In this document: in pieces, positions 18,078-26,993 of the stretch
How the letters are laid out: every line of letters starts with the position of its first letter
Numbering within the stretch: the stretch's first letter is position 1
Position numbers and translations under genes: made by a program
Notes under the pieces: generated by a model
The model's database searches: none
What the model was told of the DNA's origin: nothing
Seen by the model: the letters and a program-made list of their open reading frames with translations, nothing else
NCBI GenBank assembly: GCA_947499545.1
Contig: CANMOZ010000003.1
Coordinates: 179,673 to 243,672 of the forward strand
Direction: 5' to 3'
Source of the DNA: an uncultured Saccharospirillaceae bacterium
GTDB taxonomy: Bacteria > Pseudomonadota > Gammaproteobacteria > Pseudomonadales > Oceanobacteraceae
DNA: 64,000 nt

Positions 18078-18673
18078 TCAATACAGCCGTTGTACTGCCG
18101 TTTGATTTGATCGTGAATGCTCATGTCGTCAATGCATTGAAGTTGGAAACAACCGCCTCAAAGCGTATTGAAGCTGCTTGGCACAGTACGGAAAAAACCA
18201 TGTTCAGAATTTCAAAAAAAGGGGATACTTTTTACGATTGGGAAGACTTAAGCTATGAAGCGATGGACGCCTTGGCGAGTGATCAATATTTTGATGTTGA
18301 TGATTACATCAGTCACAACCCGATCAGGTATTCAGGTAGACCCTATCAAGTCAAGCATGTGCTTGCATCCGGCCAACTTGGTGCCAGTGTCGCTTTTAAT
18401 CAAGCGATCGCTCAACCAGCACCGAAAGCCATCATTGAGATCACTCCTGATGGTGTTGTCGAGATCGTATTCCATCAAGATGCCCGACTGTTTTTTGAAG
18501 GGCTAGAAGGCATAAAAGTAGGCACCACTCAATTATGGCCAGACGAATATCAAGTGGATTTTGAAGAAAATGCCATAAGATTATTGAATCAAAACCGGCT
18601 GATTGAGGGCAGTAATGCATTAACTTTATGGTCAAAGAGCTTTCGAAATTTGGAGCTATCACTAGAGATTTAA
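18023..18673 (+). pseudogene. 3' part of the frameshifted repeat protein
   Basis: This frame is open from just after a TGA at 18020 to a stop at 18671. No start codon with a ribosome site exists in it; the first usable codon is a TTG at 18107 without Shine-Dalgarno sequence. The translation begins PTFNGEGPLINTAVVLPFDL, which reads as a natural continuation of the Pro-rich linker in the upstream frame. It ends with a third repeat (IIEITPDGVVEIVFH ... LTLWSKSFRNLELSLEI). It is best treated as the distal part of the upstream gene, separated by a one-base deletion, a sequencing error, or (less likely) recoding. Confidence 0.65.
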
Positions 18674-18700
18674 CGTTAATGCAGGCAATGCTGGCCCCAT

Positions 18701-18728
18701 AAAAAAACCGCCTTACGGCGGTTTTTTT
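18701..18728. terminator. Bidirectional intrinsic terminator
   Basis: AAAAAAACCGCC - TTAC - GGCGGTTTTTTT: a 12-base stem with runs of A and T on each side, between the convergent repeat-protein gene and sspB. It works for both strands. Confidence 0.93.
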
Positions 18729-18744
18729 AAATCGACCGATCAAA

Positions 18745-19185
18745 CTATTTAATGACTTTTAAGTGTGAGCGATCGGGCTTAGGTTTACTCTCTGAAGCCT
18801 CTTCTTTAATAGGAACAGAGCGCAACCTTGGTTTTGATGGAGGAGGCGTAGGATCATTAGGGTCTGGCGAACCAGCTTCAGCACCAAACACCATGCCTTG
18901 ACCATTTTCTTTTGCGTAAATGGCAAGCACAAAAAGGATAGGTACATACAACTGACGGGGCACACCACCAAAGCGGGCTTCAAAGGTGACGGCTTCATTG
19001 CTAATGTCCAACACTCTAACGGCCTGAGGCGCAATATTTAAAACGATTTGGCCATCACGTACATGTTCTCGGGGCACTTCAACCATTGGAGATTGAGCAT
19101 CCACCAGAATATAAGGCGTGCAGTCATTGTCTACGATCCACTCGTAGAGCGCTCGAATCAAATAAGGACGACTAGGCGAGATCAT
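18745..19185 (-). CDS. sspB: ClpXP protease specificity-enhancing factor SspB
   Basis: A 146-residue cytoplasmic adaptor that hands ssrA-tagged proteins to ClpXP. Seen: the N-terminal [20 protein letters not shown] helix and strand, the substrate-groove region [31 protein letters not shown] and the [11 protein letters not shown] segment. A flexible Pro/Ser-rich linker ends in the ClpX-binding tail RSHLKVIK, typical of the family (the LRVVK-like extreme C terminus). Start overlaps sspA stop by 4 bases (ATGA), the usual sspAB operon. Confidence 0.95.
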   Translation of the reverse strand: MISPSRPYLIRALYEWIVDNDCTPYILVDAQSPMVEVPREHVRDGQIVLNIAPQAVRVLDISNEAVTFEARFGGVPRQLYVPILFVLAIYAKENGQGMVFGAEAGSPDPNDPTPPPSKPRLRSVPIKEEASESKPKPDRSHLKVIK

Positions 19186-19835
19186 GCGTTCATCATCTCT
19201 TGTTCAACTTCAGACAAGCTTGCCTGGAAGCCTTCACGCTCAAACAACGTATTCATATAACGGCGCAAATCTTTCGTCGATTTTTCAGGCAACTCAATGC
19301 CTAATATCGGCAAACGCCATAGAAGAGACGCCGTGCAGCAATCAACTAAGGTAAATTCCTCACTCATAAAGTAAGGCATTTCACTGAAGATAGGCGACGT
19401 GCTGATTAAGCTCTCACGCAGTTCTTTACGAGCACGATTGACCGATTCTTTGGTACGCGCTGCCATAATCGTATCAGCAAGGTCACACCAGTCACGCTGA
19501 ATGCGGAACATCCACAAACGACTTTGAGCTCGTGCTACTGGGTAGACTGGCATTAAAGGAGGATGCGGGAAGCGTTCGTCCAAGTATTCCATCATGGTGT
19601 TGGGCTCATACAGCACCAAATCACGATCCATCAACGTGGGCAAACTATTGTAGGGGTTAAGACCCGCTAACTCCTCAGGCTTCTGATCTTGGTTTACATC
19701 AATGACATCAACGGTTACGCCTTTCTCAGCAAGCACAATACGCACGCGATGGCTGTACTGGTCTTGAGGATCAGAGTAAAAGGTCATGGAGGAGCGTTTG
19801 GCTACCACACCCATAAAATTTCTAGCCTCGTTCAT
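19182..19835 (-). CDS. sspA: Stringent starvation protein A (glutathione transferase fold)
   Basis: A 217-residue RNA-polymerase-associated regulator with a thioredoxin-like N domain ([23 protein letters not shown]) and an all-alpha GST C domain ([28 protein letters not shown]). It has [15 protein letters not shown], the GST-like LPTL cis-proline region, but no catalytic residue for glutathione chemistry, as in other SspA proteins. The extra leader [14 protein letters not shown] is longer than in E. coli; an internal start at the Met before TFYSDP is possible. In E. coli SspA helps cells survive stationary phase and acid stress. It follows petC by 62 bases. Confidence 0.94.
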   Translation of the reverse strand: MNEARNFMGVVAKRSSMTFYSDPQDQYSHRVRIVLAEKGVTVDVIDVNQDQKPEELAGLNPYNSLPTLMDRDLVLYEPNTMMEYLDERFPHPPLMPVYPVARAQSRLWMFRIQRDWCDLADTIMAARTKESVNRARKELRESLISTSPIFSEMPYFMSEEFTLVDCCTASLLWRLPILGIELPEKSTKDLRRYMNTLFEREGFQASLSEVEQEMMNA

Positions 19836-19897
19836 CTCTTCACTAATTGCCCGGCCGCTGATTATACCTCAACCGCCGAACAATTTGTGGCCTCATA

Positions 19898-20653
19898 TCA
19901 ATGAATTTCTTTCCAAAATTCGCGATTGAGCATGTAGGCAGGAACAAAAAACAACGCCAAGAAAAGAAGTGCCCACAAACCTATGGACTGACGCTCAACC
20001 TGCATGGGTTCACCCATGTAGACCAGGAAGTTGACGAGGTCGTACACGAAGCCGTCGTACTCTTTTGTCGTTAACTTACCTTTTTCCGCAACATATAAGA
20101 CCCCTTCTCGCTCTTCCGTTACTTCTTGCCCAGTCAGAGGGTCAATGCCAATAGGCACCTGGCCACGACCAAAGAGCTGTCGACCTTGAAGATCCGCCAG
20201 CACATGTGGCATACCGACATTAGGAAAAACCGTATTATTGTACCCAAGAGGACGTTTAGGATCTTCGTAGAAACTGCGTAAATAGGTATACAACCAATCT
20301 TCACCGCGAACACGAGACACCAGTGTTAAGTCGGGAGGCGCAGCACCAAACCAGACTTTGGCATCCTCTGGTTTCATGCCGATGCTCATCAATGCACCGG
20401 CTTTTTTATCGGCAAAGATCAAGTTATTGATCATCAGGTCTTCGGGTATTTCCAAATCACGCGCAACACGATTGTAGCGCCCAAATTTCAAGCTATGGCA
20501 ACCCATGCAGTAATTGAAAAAGTTCTTGGCTCCACGCTGCAAAGAAGCTTTGTCGCGCATATCGGGCTTCATATCGTCCAAATGCACATTACCGCCGGCA
20601 GCCATCCCCAACGAGGGGATTAAGGCCAGCAAAAACATTCTGAGCTGTTTCAT
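19898..20653 (-). CDS. petC: Cytochrome c1 of the bc1 complex
   Basis: A 251-residue subunit of respiratory complex III. Signal peptide (residues 1-18, ending SLGMA), covalent heme site CMGCHS at about residues 49-54, the WFGAAPPDLTLVSRVRGEDWLYTYLR block, and the axial methionine region around NVGMPHVLADLQG. A C-terminal anchor helix LWALLFLALFFVPAYML leaves the heme domain in the periplasm. It carries electrons from the Rieske protein to cytochrome c. Its start overlaps the petB stop by one base (TAATG). Confidence 0.96.
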   Translation of the reverse strand: MKQLRMFLLALIPSLGMAAGGNVHLDDMKPDMRDKASLQRGAKNFFNYCMGCHSLKFGRYNRVARDLEIPEDLMINNLIFADKKAGALMSIGMKPEDAKVWFGAAPPDLTLVSRVRGEDWLYTYLRSFYEDPKRPLGYNNTVFPNVGMPHVLADLQGRQLFGRGQVPIGIDPLTGQEVTEEREGVLYVAEKGKLTTKEYDGFVYDLVNFLVYMGEPMQVERQSIGLWALLFLALFFVPAYMLNREFWKEIH

Positions 20654-21873
20654 TAGACTGTCACCCTCTCTGGTACTGGCTTGGTCTTCTCAAAACGGGT
20701 GTACCAAGGCATCAAGATGAAAAACGCAAAGTAAATCACCGAACAAATTTGACCAATCAGGGTATAGGTTGCCGTTGCAGGCTGAGTACCCAACCAAGTC
20801 AGAATCACAAAAGCAATCGCAAACACAACGATAGACACTTTGGTGATCCAGCCTTTATAGCGCCAAGATTTGACCGGGCTACGATCCAACCACGGCAATA
20901 CAAACAGAATGGCAATGGCAGCACCCATGGCAACCACACCTCCGAGCTTATTTGGAATGGCTCGCAGAATGGTATAGAAAGCACCGAAGTACCATACGGG
21001 CGCAATATGTTCGGGGGTTTTCAGTCCGTTCGCTTCTTCAAAATTCGCGTGCTCTAAGAAGAAACCGCCGCCTTCGGGCCAGAAGAAAACAACAAAGCAG
21101 AAGACAGCCAAAAAGACGACCACACCCATGATGTCATGTACGGTGTAGAACGGGTGGAAAGGAATCCCATCAAGAGGACGGCCTTTCTCATCTTTGTGTT
21201 TCTTAATATCCACGCCATCAGGGTTATTCGACCCCACTTCGTGTAAAGCTAAAATATGAAGCACGACCAACGCCACGATCACCAGAGGTAAGGCGATAAC
21301 GTGTAAAGCGAAGAAGCGGTTTAACGTGATGCCTGAAATCAGGTAGTCGCCTCGAATCCAAGTAACCAGATCGTCACCAATAACAGGGATCGCACCAAAG
21401 AGGGAAATAATAACCTGAGCTCCCCAATAGGACATTTGTCCCCATGGCAGCACATACCCCATGAAGGCTTCAGCCATCAACATCAGGTAAATCAGCATCC
21501 CGAAGATCCAGATTAATTCTCTGGGTTTCTGATAAGACCCATAGAGCAATCCACGAAACATATGCATGTAAACAGCGATAAAGAAGAAAGACGCGCCTGT
21601 AGAGTGTAAATAACGAATCAGCCACCCCCACTCAACATCACGCATGATGTATTCAACCGATGCAAATGCCCCCTCTGCAGTGGGGTTATAACTCATGGTA
21701 AGCCAAACACCCGTCAGGATTTGGTTTGCCAGCATCAAAAATGAAAACACACCAAAGAAGTACCAAAAGTTTAGGTTCTTAGGCGCATAGTACTTGGACA
21801 TGTGTTTTTCATAGGTCACCGTCACGGGTAACCGATCATCAATCCAAGCCATCAAAGCATTTTTCTTCTGCAT
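20653..21873 (-). CDS. petB: Cytochrome b of the bc1 complex
   Basis: A 406-residue polytopic quinol-oxidising subunit. Helices carry the two b-heme histidine pairs: RYLHSTGASFFFIAVYMHMF in one helix and FFALHVIALPLVIVALVVLH in another. The Qo-site motif is seen as PVWYF (a variant of PEWY) in HIAPVWYFGAFYT. The gene has the full length of a proteobacterial fused cytochrome b. Single-base overlaps with petA and petC indicate a tightly coupled operon. The PEWY glutamate is replaced by valine here, which is known in some bacteria. Confidence 0.95.
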   Translation of the reverse strand: MQKKNALMAWIDDRLPVTVTYEKHMSKYYAPKNLNFWYFFGVFSFLMLANQILTGVWLTMSYNPTAEGAFASVEYIMRDVEWGWLIRYLHSTGASFFFIAVYMHMFRGLLYGSYQKPRELIWIFGMLIYLMLMAEAFMGYVLPWGQMSYWGAQVIISLFGAIPVIGDDLVTWIRGDYLISGITLNRFFALHVIALPLVIVALVVLHILALHEVGSNNPDGVDIKKHKDEKGRPLDGIPFHPFYTVHDIMGVVVFLAVFCFVVFFWPEGGGFFLEHANFEEANGLKTPEHIAPVWYFGAFYTILRAIPNKLGGVVAMGAAIAILFVLPWLDRSPVKSWRYKGWITKVSIVVFAIAFVILTWLGTQPATATYTLIGQICSVIYFAFFILMPWYTRFEKTKPVPERVTV

Positions 21874-22466
21874 TAGGCTGTCTCCTCATCCACACCGACA
21901 ATCAACACATTGCCGTCTTCATACGAGTGAGGCGGAACTTTCAAATTGTCCGACGCAGGAGACCCGCTGAATACACGTCCAGCCAAGTCAAATCTCGATC
22001 CGTGACAAGGGCAATAAAACCCACCTTTCCACTCAGGATCAAAAGGCTCTGGCTTAACTTCAGGATGAAACTTAGGCGCACATCCCAAATGCGTACAAAC
22101 CCCTTCAATCACCAAATAATCAGAGCGTCTTGAACGCTGTTCATTGCGAGCATACTCCGGTTGCTGATCCAGGTTTTCACTCTCTGGATCTTTTAAGCGG
22201 TCATCAATGGAAGGCAACTGCTCCAGCGTTTCACTCGTTCTGTGCACCACATAGACTGGTTTCCCACGCCAGGCTAAGGTCACCATTTGACCAGGCTCAA
22301 CCTTACTGATGTCTTGCTTTACAGGCGCACCGGCTGCTTTGGCTTTTTCACTGGGATTCCAGGATTTTATAAAAGGCACAGCAACAAAGGCTCCTCCGAC
22401 ACCGCCCATACCAGCGGTGGCAAAGATGAGCCGACGTCGCGTTTTATTAACGCCGCCATCACTCAT
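21873..22466 (-). CDS. petA: Ubiquinol-cytochrome c reductase iron-sulfur (Rieske) subunit
   Basis: A 197-residue Rieske protein with a twin-arginine-type leader: TRRRLIFATAGMGGVGGAFV, followed by a membrane anchor and flexible hinge. The 2Fe-2S motifs are CTHLGC and CPCHGS, with the two histidine ligands inside them, and the GSPASDNLKVPP proline loop follows. First gene of petABC, matching the pseudomonad order rpsI-petA-petB-petC-sspA-sspB. It starts about 390 bases after the next gene upstream, so the promoter lies in that gap. Confidence 0.96.
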   Translation of the reverse strand: MSDGGVNKTRRRLIFATAGMGGVGGAFVAVPFIKSWNPSEKAKAAGAPVKQDISKVEPGQMVTLAWRGKPVYVVHRTSETLEQLPSIDDRLKDPESENLDQQPEYARNEQRSRRSDYLVIEGVCTHLGCAPKFHPEVKPEPFDPEWKGGFYCPCHGSRFDLAGRVFSGSPASDNLKVPPHSYEDGNVLIVGVDEETA

Positions 22467-22860
22467 TATGGCTTTCTCCCATCAACGTTCTAATTCGGCG
22501 AATATGGCAAAGAATCTCTGTCTTCTCAGGTCCGGTGTCAATATTATCCGGAATCACTTAGGTAAAACGGTACGAATGGTAATGAAATTAGGCTTTCAGA
22601 ACAACGCCATTTCCGACAAGCCCATAGATAAAATTGACGCACAACAAACTCGTAGCGTCATTTTTGTCTCAATCAAGCCCGTTTAGCAGAGTCGATACCC
22701 CTTCGGATCATTTATTCTCATCATTTTAACGCCGTTGCTTCTGACTATAGAAGCTTTTTGACGATAAGAAGCTGGCAATCGTTGAAAATTATTCGATTTA
22801 TCAAGGCCGAAGAGACACTCTGTGGACAATCCAAGCAATCAATGGCATTCGATAAGCATT
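22467..22860. other. Non-coding gap upstream of petA
   Basis: About 390 bases. The open frames here (for example on the plus strand opposite petA) are shadows without ribosome sites. The petA promoter should be inside, but I see no convincing -10/-35 pair or hairpin. Confidence 0.5.
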
Positions 22861-23268
22861 TTATCTTAACGAATCATGTTGCGATTGATCTAATCGCTGC
22901 CACGCGGTGGCTTCATCGCACATAATGACTGCAATGATTTTCAGTTGATTCCATTGAGCCTTTAGCAAGTATTCCGTTTCACATTGATAAAGTGGCTGCC
23001 CGTCTCGTAGAAATTGCCATTCAACTCTTACTTGTTGCACATCTTGCGACTTTTGACTTTTTAGCAGCACATTATGTTGCACATTATTCACACCTTGAGT
23101 TTGATAACGTTGCTGCAAAGCGGTCATATTGACAACCAAAGCTTCCTGATCAAACAGATGCACACACCCACCTTCATCAACAATAACAAAGGGAAAGTCA
23201 CATAAGGGCACCACTGTTTCGGGAGCACCCAGAATGGATTGGGCGTAACGTTCAAAAAGATCCTGCAT
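22861..23268 (-). CDS. Hypothetical protein, possibly NTF2/SnoaL-like fold
   Basis: A 135-residue cytoplasmic protein without signal peptide or membrane segment. It starts with a helix (QDLFERYAQSILGAP) followed by alternating beta strands (FPFVIVDEGG, VHLFDQEALV, VRVEWQFLRDGQP, YQCETEYLLK, LKIIAVIMCDE). That pattern resembles the cone-shaped SnoaL/NTF2-like fold, but no catalytic signature is visible. It lies alone between rpsI and petA. Function unknown. Confidence 0.65.
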   Translation of the reverse strand: MQDLFERYAQSILGAPETVVPLCDFPFVIVDEGGCVHLFDQEALVVNMTALQQRYQTQGVNNVQHNVLLKSQKSQDVQQVRVEWQFLRDGQPLYQCETEYLLKAQWNQLKIIAVIMCDEATAWQRLDQSQHDSLR

Positions 23269-23313
23269 TTTTTACTCTGATTTTTTTATGGAGAGTGCAT
23301 TGAAATAACAAGC

Positions 23314-23346
23314 AAAAAAAAACGCCAGCCCAAAAGGCTGACGTTT
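23314..23346 (-). terminator. Intrinsic terminator of the rplM-rpsI operon
   Basis: On the minus strand ACGTCAGCC pairs with GGCTGGCGT (one wobble) around TTTTG and is followed by nine T. It lies about 30 bases after the rpsI stop. Confidence 0.9.
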
Positions 23347-23374
23347 TCTTGAACACGAGCGATTGCTCGGTTGA

Positions 23375-23767
23375 TTAACGCTTCGAGAACTGAGGGCGCT
23401 TACGTGCTTTACGCAGACCCACTTTCTTACGTTCAACCGCACGATCATCACGAGTCACATAACCTGCTTGACGCAGAGGTGAACGCAACGTCTCATCGTA
23501 CTCAATCAAAGCACGAGTCAAACCGTGACGAATAGCGCCTGCTTGGCCGCTACCACCACCGCCATTAACGGTTACGTACACATCGAACTTGTCGAGGTTG
23601 TCAGTCAAAACCAAAGGCTGACGCACGATCATGCGAGCGGTTTGACGACCAAAGTACTCGTCCAAAGGACGCTTGTTTACAACGATATTGCCTGATCCAG
23701 GACGCAAGAAAACGCGTGCGCTGGAAGACTTACGACGACCGGTTCCGTAGTATTGAGTCACAGCCAT
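23375..23767 (-). CDS. rpsI: 30S ribosomal protein S9
   Basis: A 130-residue basic ribosomal protein. Seen: N-terminal [43 protein letters not shown], and the C-terminal extension [19 protein letters not shown], whose final Lys-Arg reaches the P-site tRNA. It follows rplM by 10 bases; the pair is co-transcribed and ends in the hairpin downstream. Confidence 0.98.
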   Translation of the reverse strand: MAVTQYYGTGRRKSSSARVFLRPGSGNIVVNKRPLDEYFGRQTARMIVRQPLVLTDNLDKFDVYVTVNGGGGSGQAGAIRHGLTRALIEYDETLRSPLRQAGYVTRDDRAVERKKVGLRKARKRPQFSKR

Positions 23768-23777
23768 GCTCCTTGAA

Positions 23778-24206
23778 TTAAATCTTCAGTTCTTGAGGTT
23801 GTTGAGCTGTGTGCGGATGCTCTGTACCAGCATACACTTTCAGCTTCTTCAGCATCTGACGACCCAATGGAGTCTTAGGCAGCATGCCCTTTACAGCAAG
23901 CTCAATCACACGACCAGGCTTTTGCTCTTGAAGGTCACGGAAGTTAACTTCACGCAAACCACCAGGATACCCAGTGTGACGGTAATACATTTTGTCGTCG
24001 ACTTTCCTGCCGGTAACGTGCACTTTGTCGGCATTTACGATGACAATGTAGTCACCTGTATCCACGTGAGTCGTGAACTCAGGCTTATGTTTGCCACGCA
24101 GACGACGAGCGATTTCTGTTGCCAAACGGCCCAGGGTAACGCCCTCAGCGTCAATGACAAACCATTCACGTTTTACGGTTTCAGGTTTTGCACTAAAGGT
24201 TTTCAT
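23778..24206 (-). CDS. rplM: 50S ribosomal protein L13
   Basis: A 142-residue ribosomal protein. Seen: [20 protein letters not shown] at the N terminus, [18 protein letters not shown] in the centre, and the [20 protein letters not shown] signature near the C terminus. It is the first gene of rplM-rpsI. A likely promoter lies about 180 bases upstream, leaving a long 5' leader. Confidence 0.98.
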   Translation of the reverse strand: MKTFSAKPETVKREWFVIDAEGVTLGRLATEIARRLRGKHKPEFTTHVDTGDYIVIVNADKVHVTGRKVDDKMYYRHTGYPGGLREVNFRDLQEQKPGRVIELAVKGMLPKTPLGRQMLKKLKVYAGTEHPHTAQQPQELKI

Positions 24207-24385
24207 AGGAAAATATCCGCCTAATAAGGTGCTTGATTACGAAAGTGCCAGGGCTGTCTTAGGTTCAACCGCAGAATGCACCGATCACTTCCACCGTCCC
24301 TTGTTTGACCGCCCCAGGCTTTAGGGAAGCCACACGAGGTCACACACGTATCAGGGCTATTGTTTGGGGAAACGATAGGCGGCGG

Positions 24386-24391
24386 AGTATA
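24386..24391 (-). promoter_or_regulatory. Candidate -10 box for rplM-rpsI
   Basis: TATACT on the minus strand, inside GCTGTATACTCCGCC. No good TTGACA-like -35 is visible at the usual spacing. The resulting transcript would have a leader of about 175 bases before rplM, in which I recognise no known leader motif. Confidence 0.4.
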
Positions 24392-24481
24392 CAGCATTCG
24401 CCAGGGGATTTCACCTAAAAATGCGCTCTAAATGAGAGGGTTGGCGCCACAGAGTGGTCGCCAATCAGAAGAAATAAGGCC

Positions 24482-24790
24482 TTATTCTGGGCTTTCGTCT
24501 TGCCCAATTTTCGCCCCTCCCCAGAGCAGCCACAACAGAGCAATTCCAGCATTAACCAACATAACAGGCACCACTCTTTGCTCCATTGATATCAAAAGTG
24601 AGCGAGGGCCCGCTACCAGGTAGTCAATGACCGAGGCAGAAACCACCAAAAAGGCCAGCACCATAACAAAGTAGCTTCTAGCCTGATGCGGCTCTAATCG
24701 CTGTGAATTGTTCAGATATTGAAGCCCGAGATAGGCGAAAAGCGCACCTGAGAAAGTGATGGCTGCGCCAATCATGAGATAAGCCAACAT
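24482..24790 (-). CDS. Small inner-membrane protein of unknown function
   Basis: A 102-residue protein with three hydrophobic segments: residues about 3-26, 41-62 and 74-92, joined by short polar loops (NNSQRLEPHQARSY; GPRSLLISMEQRVV). The pattern of the last loop and helix is YLVAGPRSL...VMLVNAGIALLWLLWGG. No family recognised. It stands alone, facing away from prfC, with non-coding sequence on both sides. Confidence 0.65.
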   Translation of the reverse strand: MLAYLMIGAAITFSGALFAYLGLQYLNNSQRLEPHQARSYFVMVLAFLVVSASVIDYLVAGPRSLLISMEQRVVPVMLVNAGIALLWLLWGGAKIGQDESPE

Positions 24791-24944
24791 TCGAATCTCT
24801 CCGTGAATCGATTATGGCTTGGAGACTAGCGAACCCCACACATTTTGCGATGGGTTAATTGCGCCCTTTCACATGCAAGCATTAATCATGGCAATCCTAC
24901 TCTGGTCAAAATAGCGCCAGCAGTGCTAGCATAAGGCACCCAGC

Positions 24945-25259
24945 TTGAAATGGATAAGCTCCCGTCATGTTGTTGCCAAAGGCTTTCAAAATCAGTCACT
25001 CTCGCCCGCCTTAGCTATTCAAAAGCATACCCTGATAGCTAAACGGCACCTTTTGCAAGCAATCACTCTGAAAGCAACGAGACAACTTCATTGTGTCCGA
25101 TGCTTAGATAAGCGAAAATTGGTGTCATCATTTTTCAACCATACCTCAAACCGCGATCCGCCAGGCTACAAAACCCAGGCAACCAGAGCCCAATGGCTGA
25201 GACAGCACAGCCCTGAGCAAAGAATCCGTATTGAGTCATGGTATTTTGCAGAAGATTAA
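24945..25259 (+). CDS. Possible small ORF upstream of prfC
   Basis: An uninterrupted frame of 104 codons beginning at a TTG and ending 3 bases before the prfC start. The C-terminal half has a protein-like composition (two cysteines in LHCVRC, then many charged residues to RIRIESWYFAED). The N-terminal half is less convincing and no ribosome site precedes it. It could be a degraded remnant or chance. The rest of the 470-base gap between the small membrane protein and prfC shows nothing else. Confidence 0.25.
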   Translation: MKWISSRHVVAKGFQNQSLSPALAIQKHTLIAKRHLLQAITLKATRQLHCVRCLDKRKLVSSFFNHTSNRDPPGYKTQATRAQWLRQHSPEQRIRIESWYFAED

Positions 25260-25262
25260 ACG

Positions 25263-26849
25263 ATGTCAGACGTTCCCTTTTCACAAGAAGTCTCGCGCCG
25301 ACGCACGTTCGCGATTATTTCCCACCCGGATGCGGGTAAAACCACCATCACTGAAAAAGTTCTATTGTTCGGAAATGCTTTACAAAAAGCCGGCACCGTA
25401 AAAGGCAAAAAATCCGGACAACACGCAAAATCGGATTGGATGGAAATGGAGAAAGAGCGGGGCATCTCGGTCACAACCTCCGTGATGCAGTTCCCCTACC
25501 GAGAGGCTTTGGTCAACCTCCTGGATACTCCAGGTCACGAAGACTTTTCTGAAGACACCTACAGAACCCTAACCGCCGTTGACTCATGCCTGATGGTCAT
25601 CGACAGCGCTAAAGGGGTTGAAGATCGAACCATCAAACTGATGGAAGTCACGCGTCTAAGAGATACGCCGATTCTTACCTTCATGAACAAGCTGGACCGC
25701 GACATTCGCGATCCTATTGAGCTCATGGATGAGGTTGAGGACGTTCTGAACATTGCCTGTGCGCCCATCACTTGGCCCATCGGCATGGGGAAAAACTTTA
25801 AAGGCGTTTACCACCTTCTGAAAGATGAAGTCATTCTATATCAATCTGGCCAAGGCCATCAGATTCAAGAAATCAAACGCATTCAAGGACTCGACAACCC
25901 AGAACTTGAAACAGCCATCGGTGATTATGCCGAAGATCTGCGAGATGAAATTGAGCTCGTCAAAGGCGCCTCACACGAATTCGATCAAGAGTTATTTCTT
26001 GCCGGCGAACTCACGCCCGTCTTTTTTGGAACAGCACTTGGAAACTTTGGCGTCGATCATATGCTTGATGGTCTGGTTGAATGGGCACCGGCTCCCCAGC
26101 CACGCGACACCAGCGAACGACTCATTGAAGCTCAGGATGCAAAATTTTCTGGTTTTGTCTTTAAAATTCAAGCCAACATGGACCCACAACACCGAGACCG
26201 CATTGCATTTATGCGTGTCTGTTCTGGTCGTTACGAGAAAGGCATGAAGATGCGCCATGTTCGCTTAGACAAAGATGTACGAATTTCAGATGCATTGACG
26301 TTTATGGCAGGCGATAGGGCTCAAGTAGAAGAAGCTTACCCCGGTGACATCATTGGTCTGCACAACCATGGCACCATCCGCATTGGCGACACCTTCACGC
26401 AAGGCGAAAATTTCCGTTTTTCAGGCATTCCCAACTTTGCGCCTGAACTCTTCAAGCGCATCCGCTTAAGAGACCCGCTGAAACAGAAACAGCTACTTAA
26501 AGGGCTGGTGCAATTATCGGAAGAAGGTGCCGTTCAAGTTTTCCGGCCTCTTAAAAATAATGATTTAATTGTAGGCGCAGTTGGTGTTCTACAGTTTGAC
26601 GTGGTCGTACATCGATTGAAAGCCGAATACAATGTCGATGCTTTATATGAACCCATAAGCGTCTCAACGGCACGCTGGGTAACCAGTGACGATACTAAAG
26701 CGTTTGAACTTTTCAAGAAAAAAGCGCACGACAACCTCGCACTTGATGGTGGGGATAATCTAACCTATATCGCTCCCACTATGGTCAATTTGCAATTGGC
26801 AGAAGAGCGCTACCCCGAGGTAGCTTTTTCTAAAACACGCGAGCATTAG
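25263..26849 (+). CDS. prfC: Peptide chain release factor 3
   Basis: A 528-residue translational GTPase that recycles RF1/RF2 from the ribosome after termination. Seen: P-loop [13 protein letters not shown], switch I region [14 protein letters not shown], switch [26 protein letters not shown] for guanine recognition, and the RF3-specific C-terminal domain ([20 protein letters not shown], ending VAFSKTREH). Full length and intact. A long inverted repeat follows its stop. Confidence 0.98.
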   Translation: MSDVPFSQEVSRRRTFAIISHPDAGKTTITEKVLLFGNALQKAGTVKGKKSGQHAKSDWMEMEKERGISVTTSVMQFPYREALVNLLDTPGHEDFSEDTYRTLTAVDSCLMVIDSAKGVEDRTIKLMEVTRLRDTPILTFMNKLDRDIRDPIELMDEVEDVLNIACAPITWPIGMGKNFKGVYHLLKDEVILYQSGQGHQIQEIKRIQGLDNPELETAIGDYAEDLRDEIELVKGASHEFDQELFLAGELTPVFFGTALGNFGVDHMLDGLVEWAPAPQPRDTSERLIEAQDAKFSGFVFKIQANMDPQHRDRIAFMRVCSGRYEKGMKMRHVRLDKDVRISDALTFMAGDRAQVEEAYPGDIIGLHNHGTIRIGDTFTQGENFRFSGIPNFAPELFKRIRLRDPLKQKQLLKGLVQLSEEGAVQVFRPLKNNDLIVGAVGVLQFDVVVHRLKAEYNVDALYEPISVSTARWVTSDDTKAFELFKKKAHDNLALDGGDNLTYIAPTMVNLQLAEERYPEVAFSKTREH

Positions 26850-26850
26850 C

Positions 26851-26896
26851 CATCAGCCCTTTAAGCATCAATAATTTTCAGCTTAAAGGGCTGATG
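26851..26896. terminator. 16-base perfect inverted repeat after prfC
   Basis: CATCAGCCCTTTAAGC and GCTTAAAGGGCTGATG flank a 14-base AT-rich loop, starting 2 bases after the prfC stop codon. There is no T-run after the stem, so termination may need Rho or the structure may protect the 3' end. Confidence 0.6.
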
Positions 26897-26993
26897 CAAA
26901 CGTATTGGATGCAGTATCAAAACATGAAGCAAAAAGGACTGTCTTCTCAGCTGCTAATACAACCAACCGAATCCTTTTAAAGAGGCAGAGCAA

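Noticed and set aside
22309-22686. 125-codon plus-strand frame opposite the start of petA
   Set aside because: It lies mainly antisense to petA, has no ribosome site and no protein-like composition.
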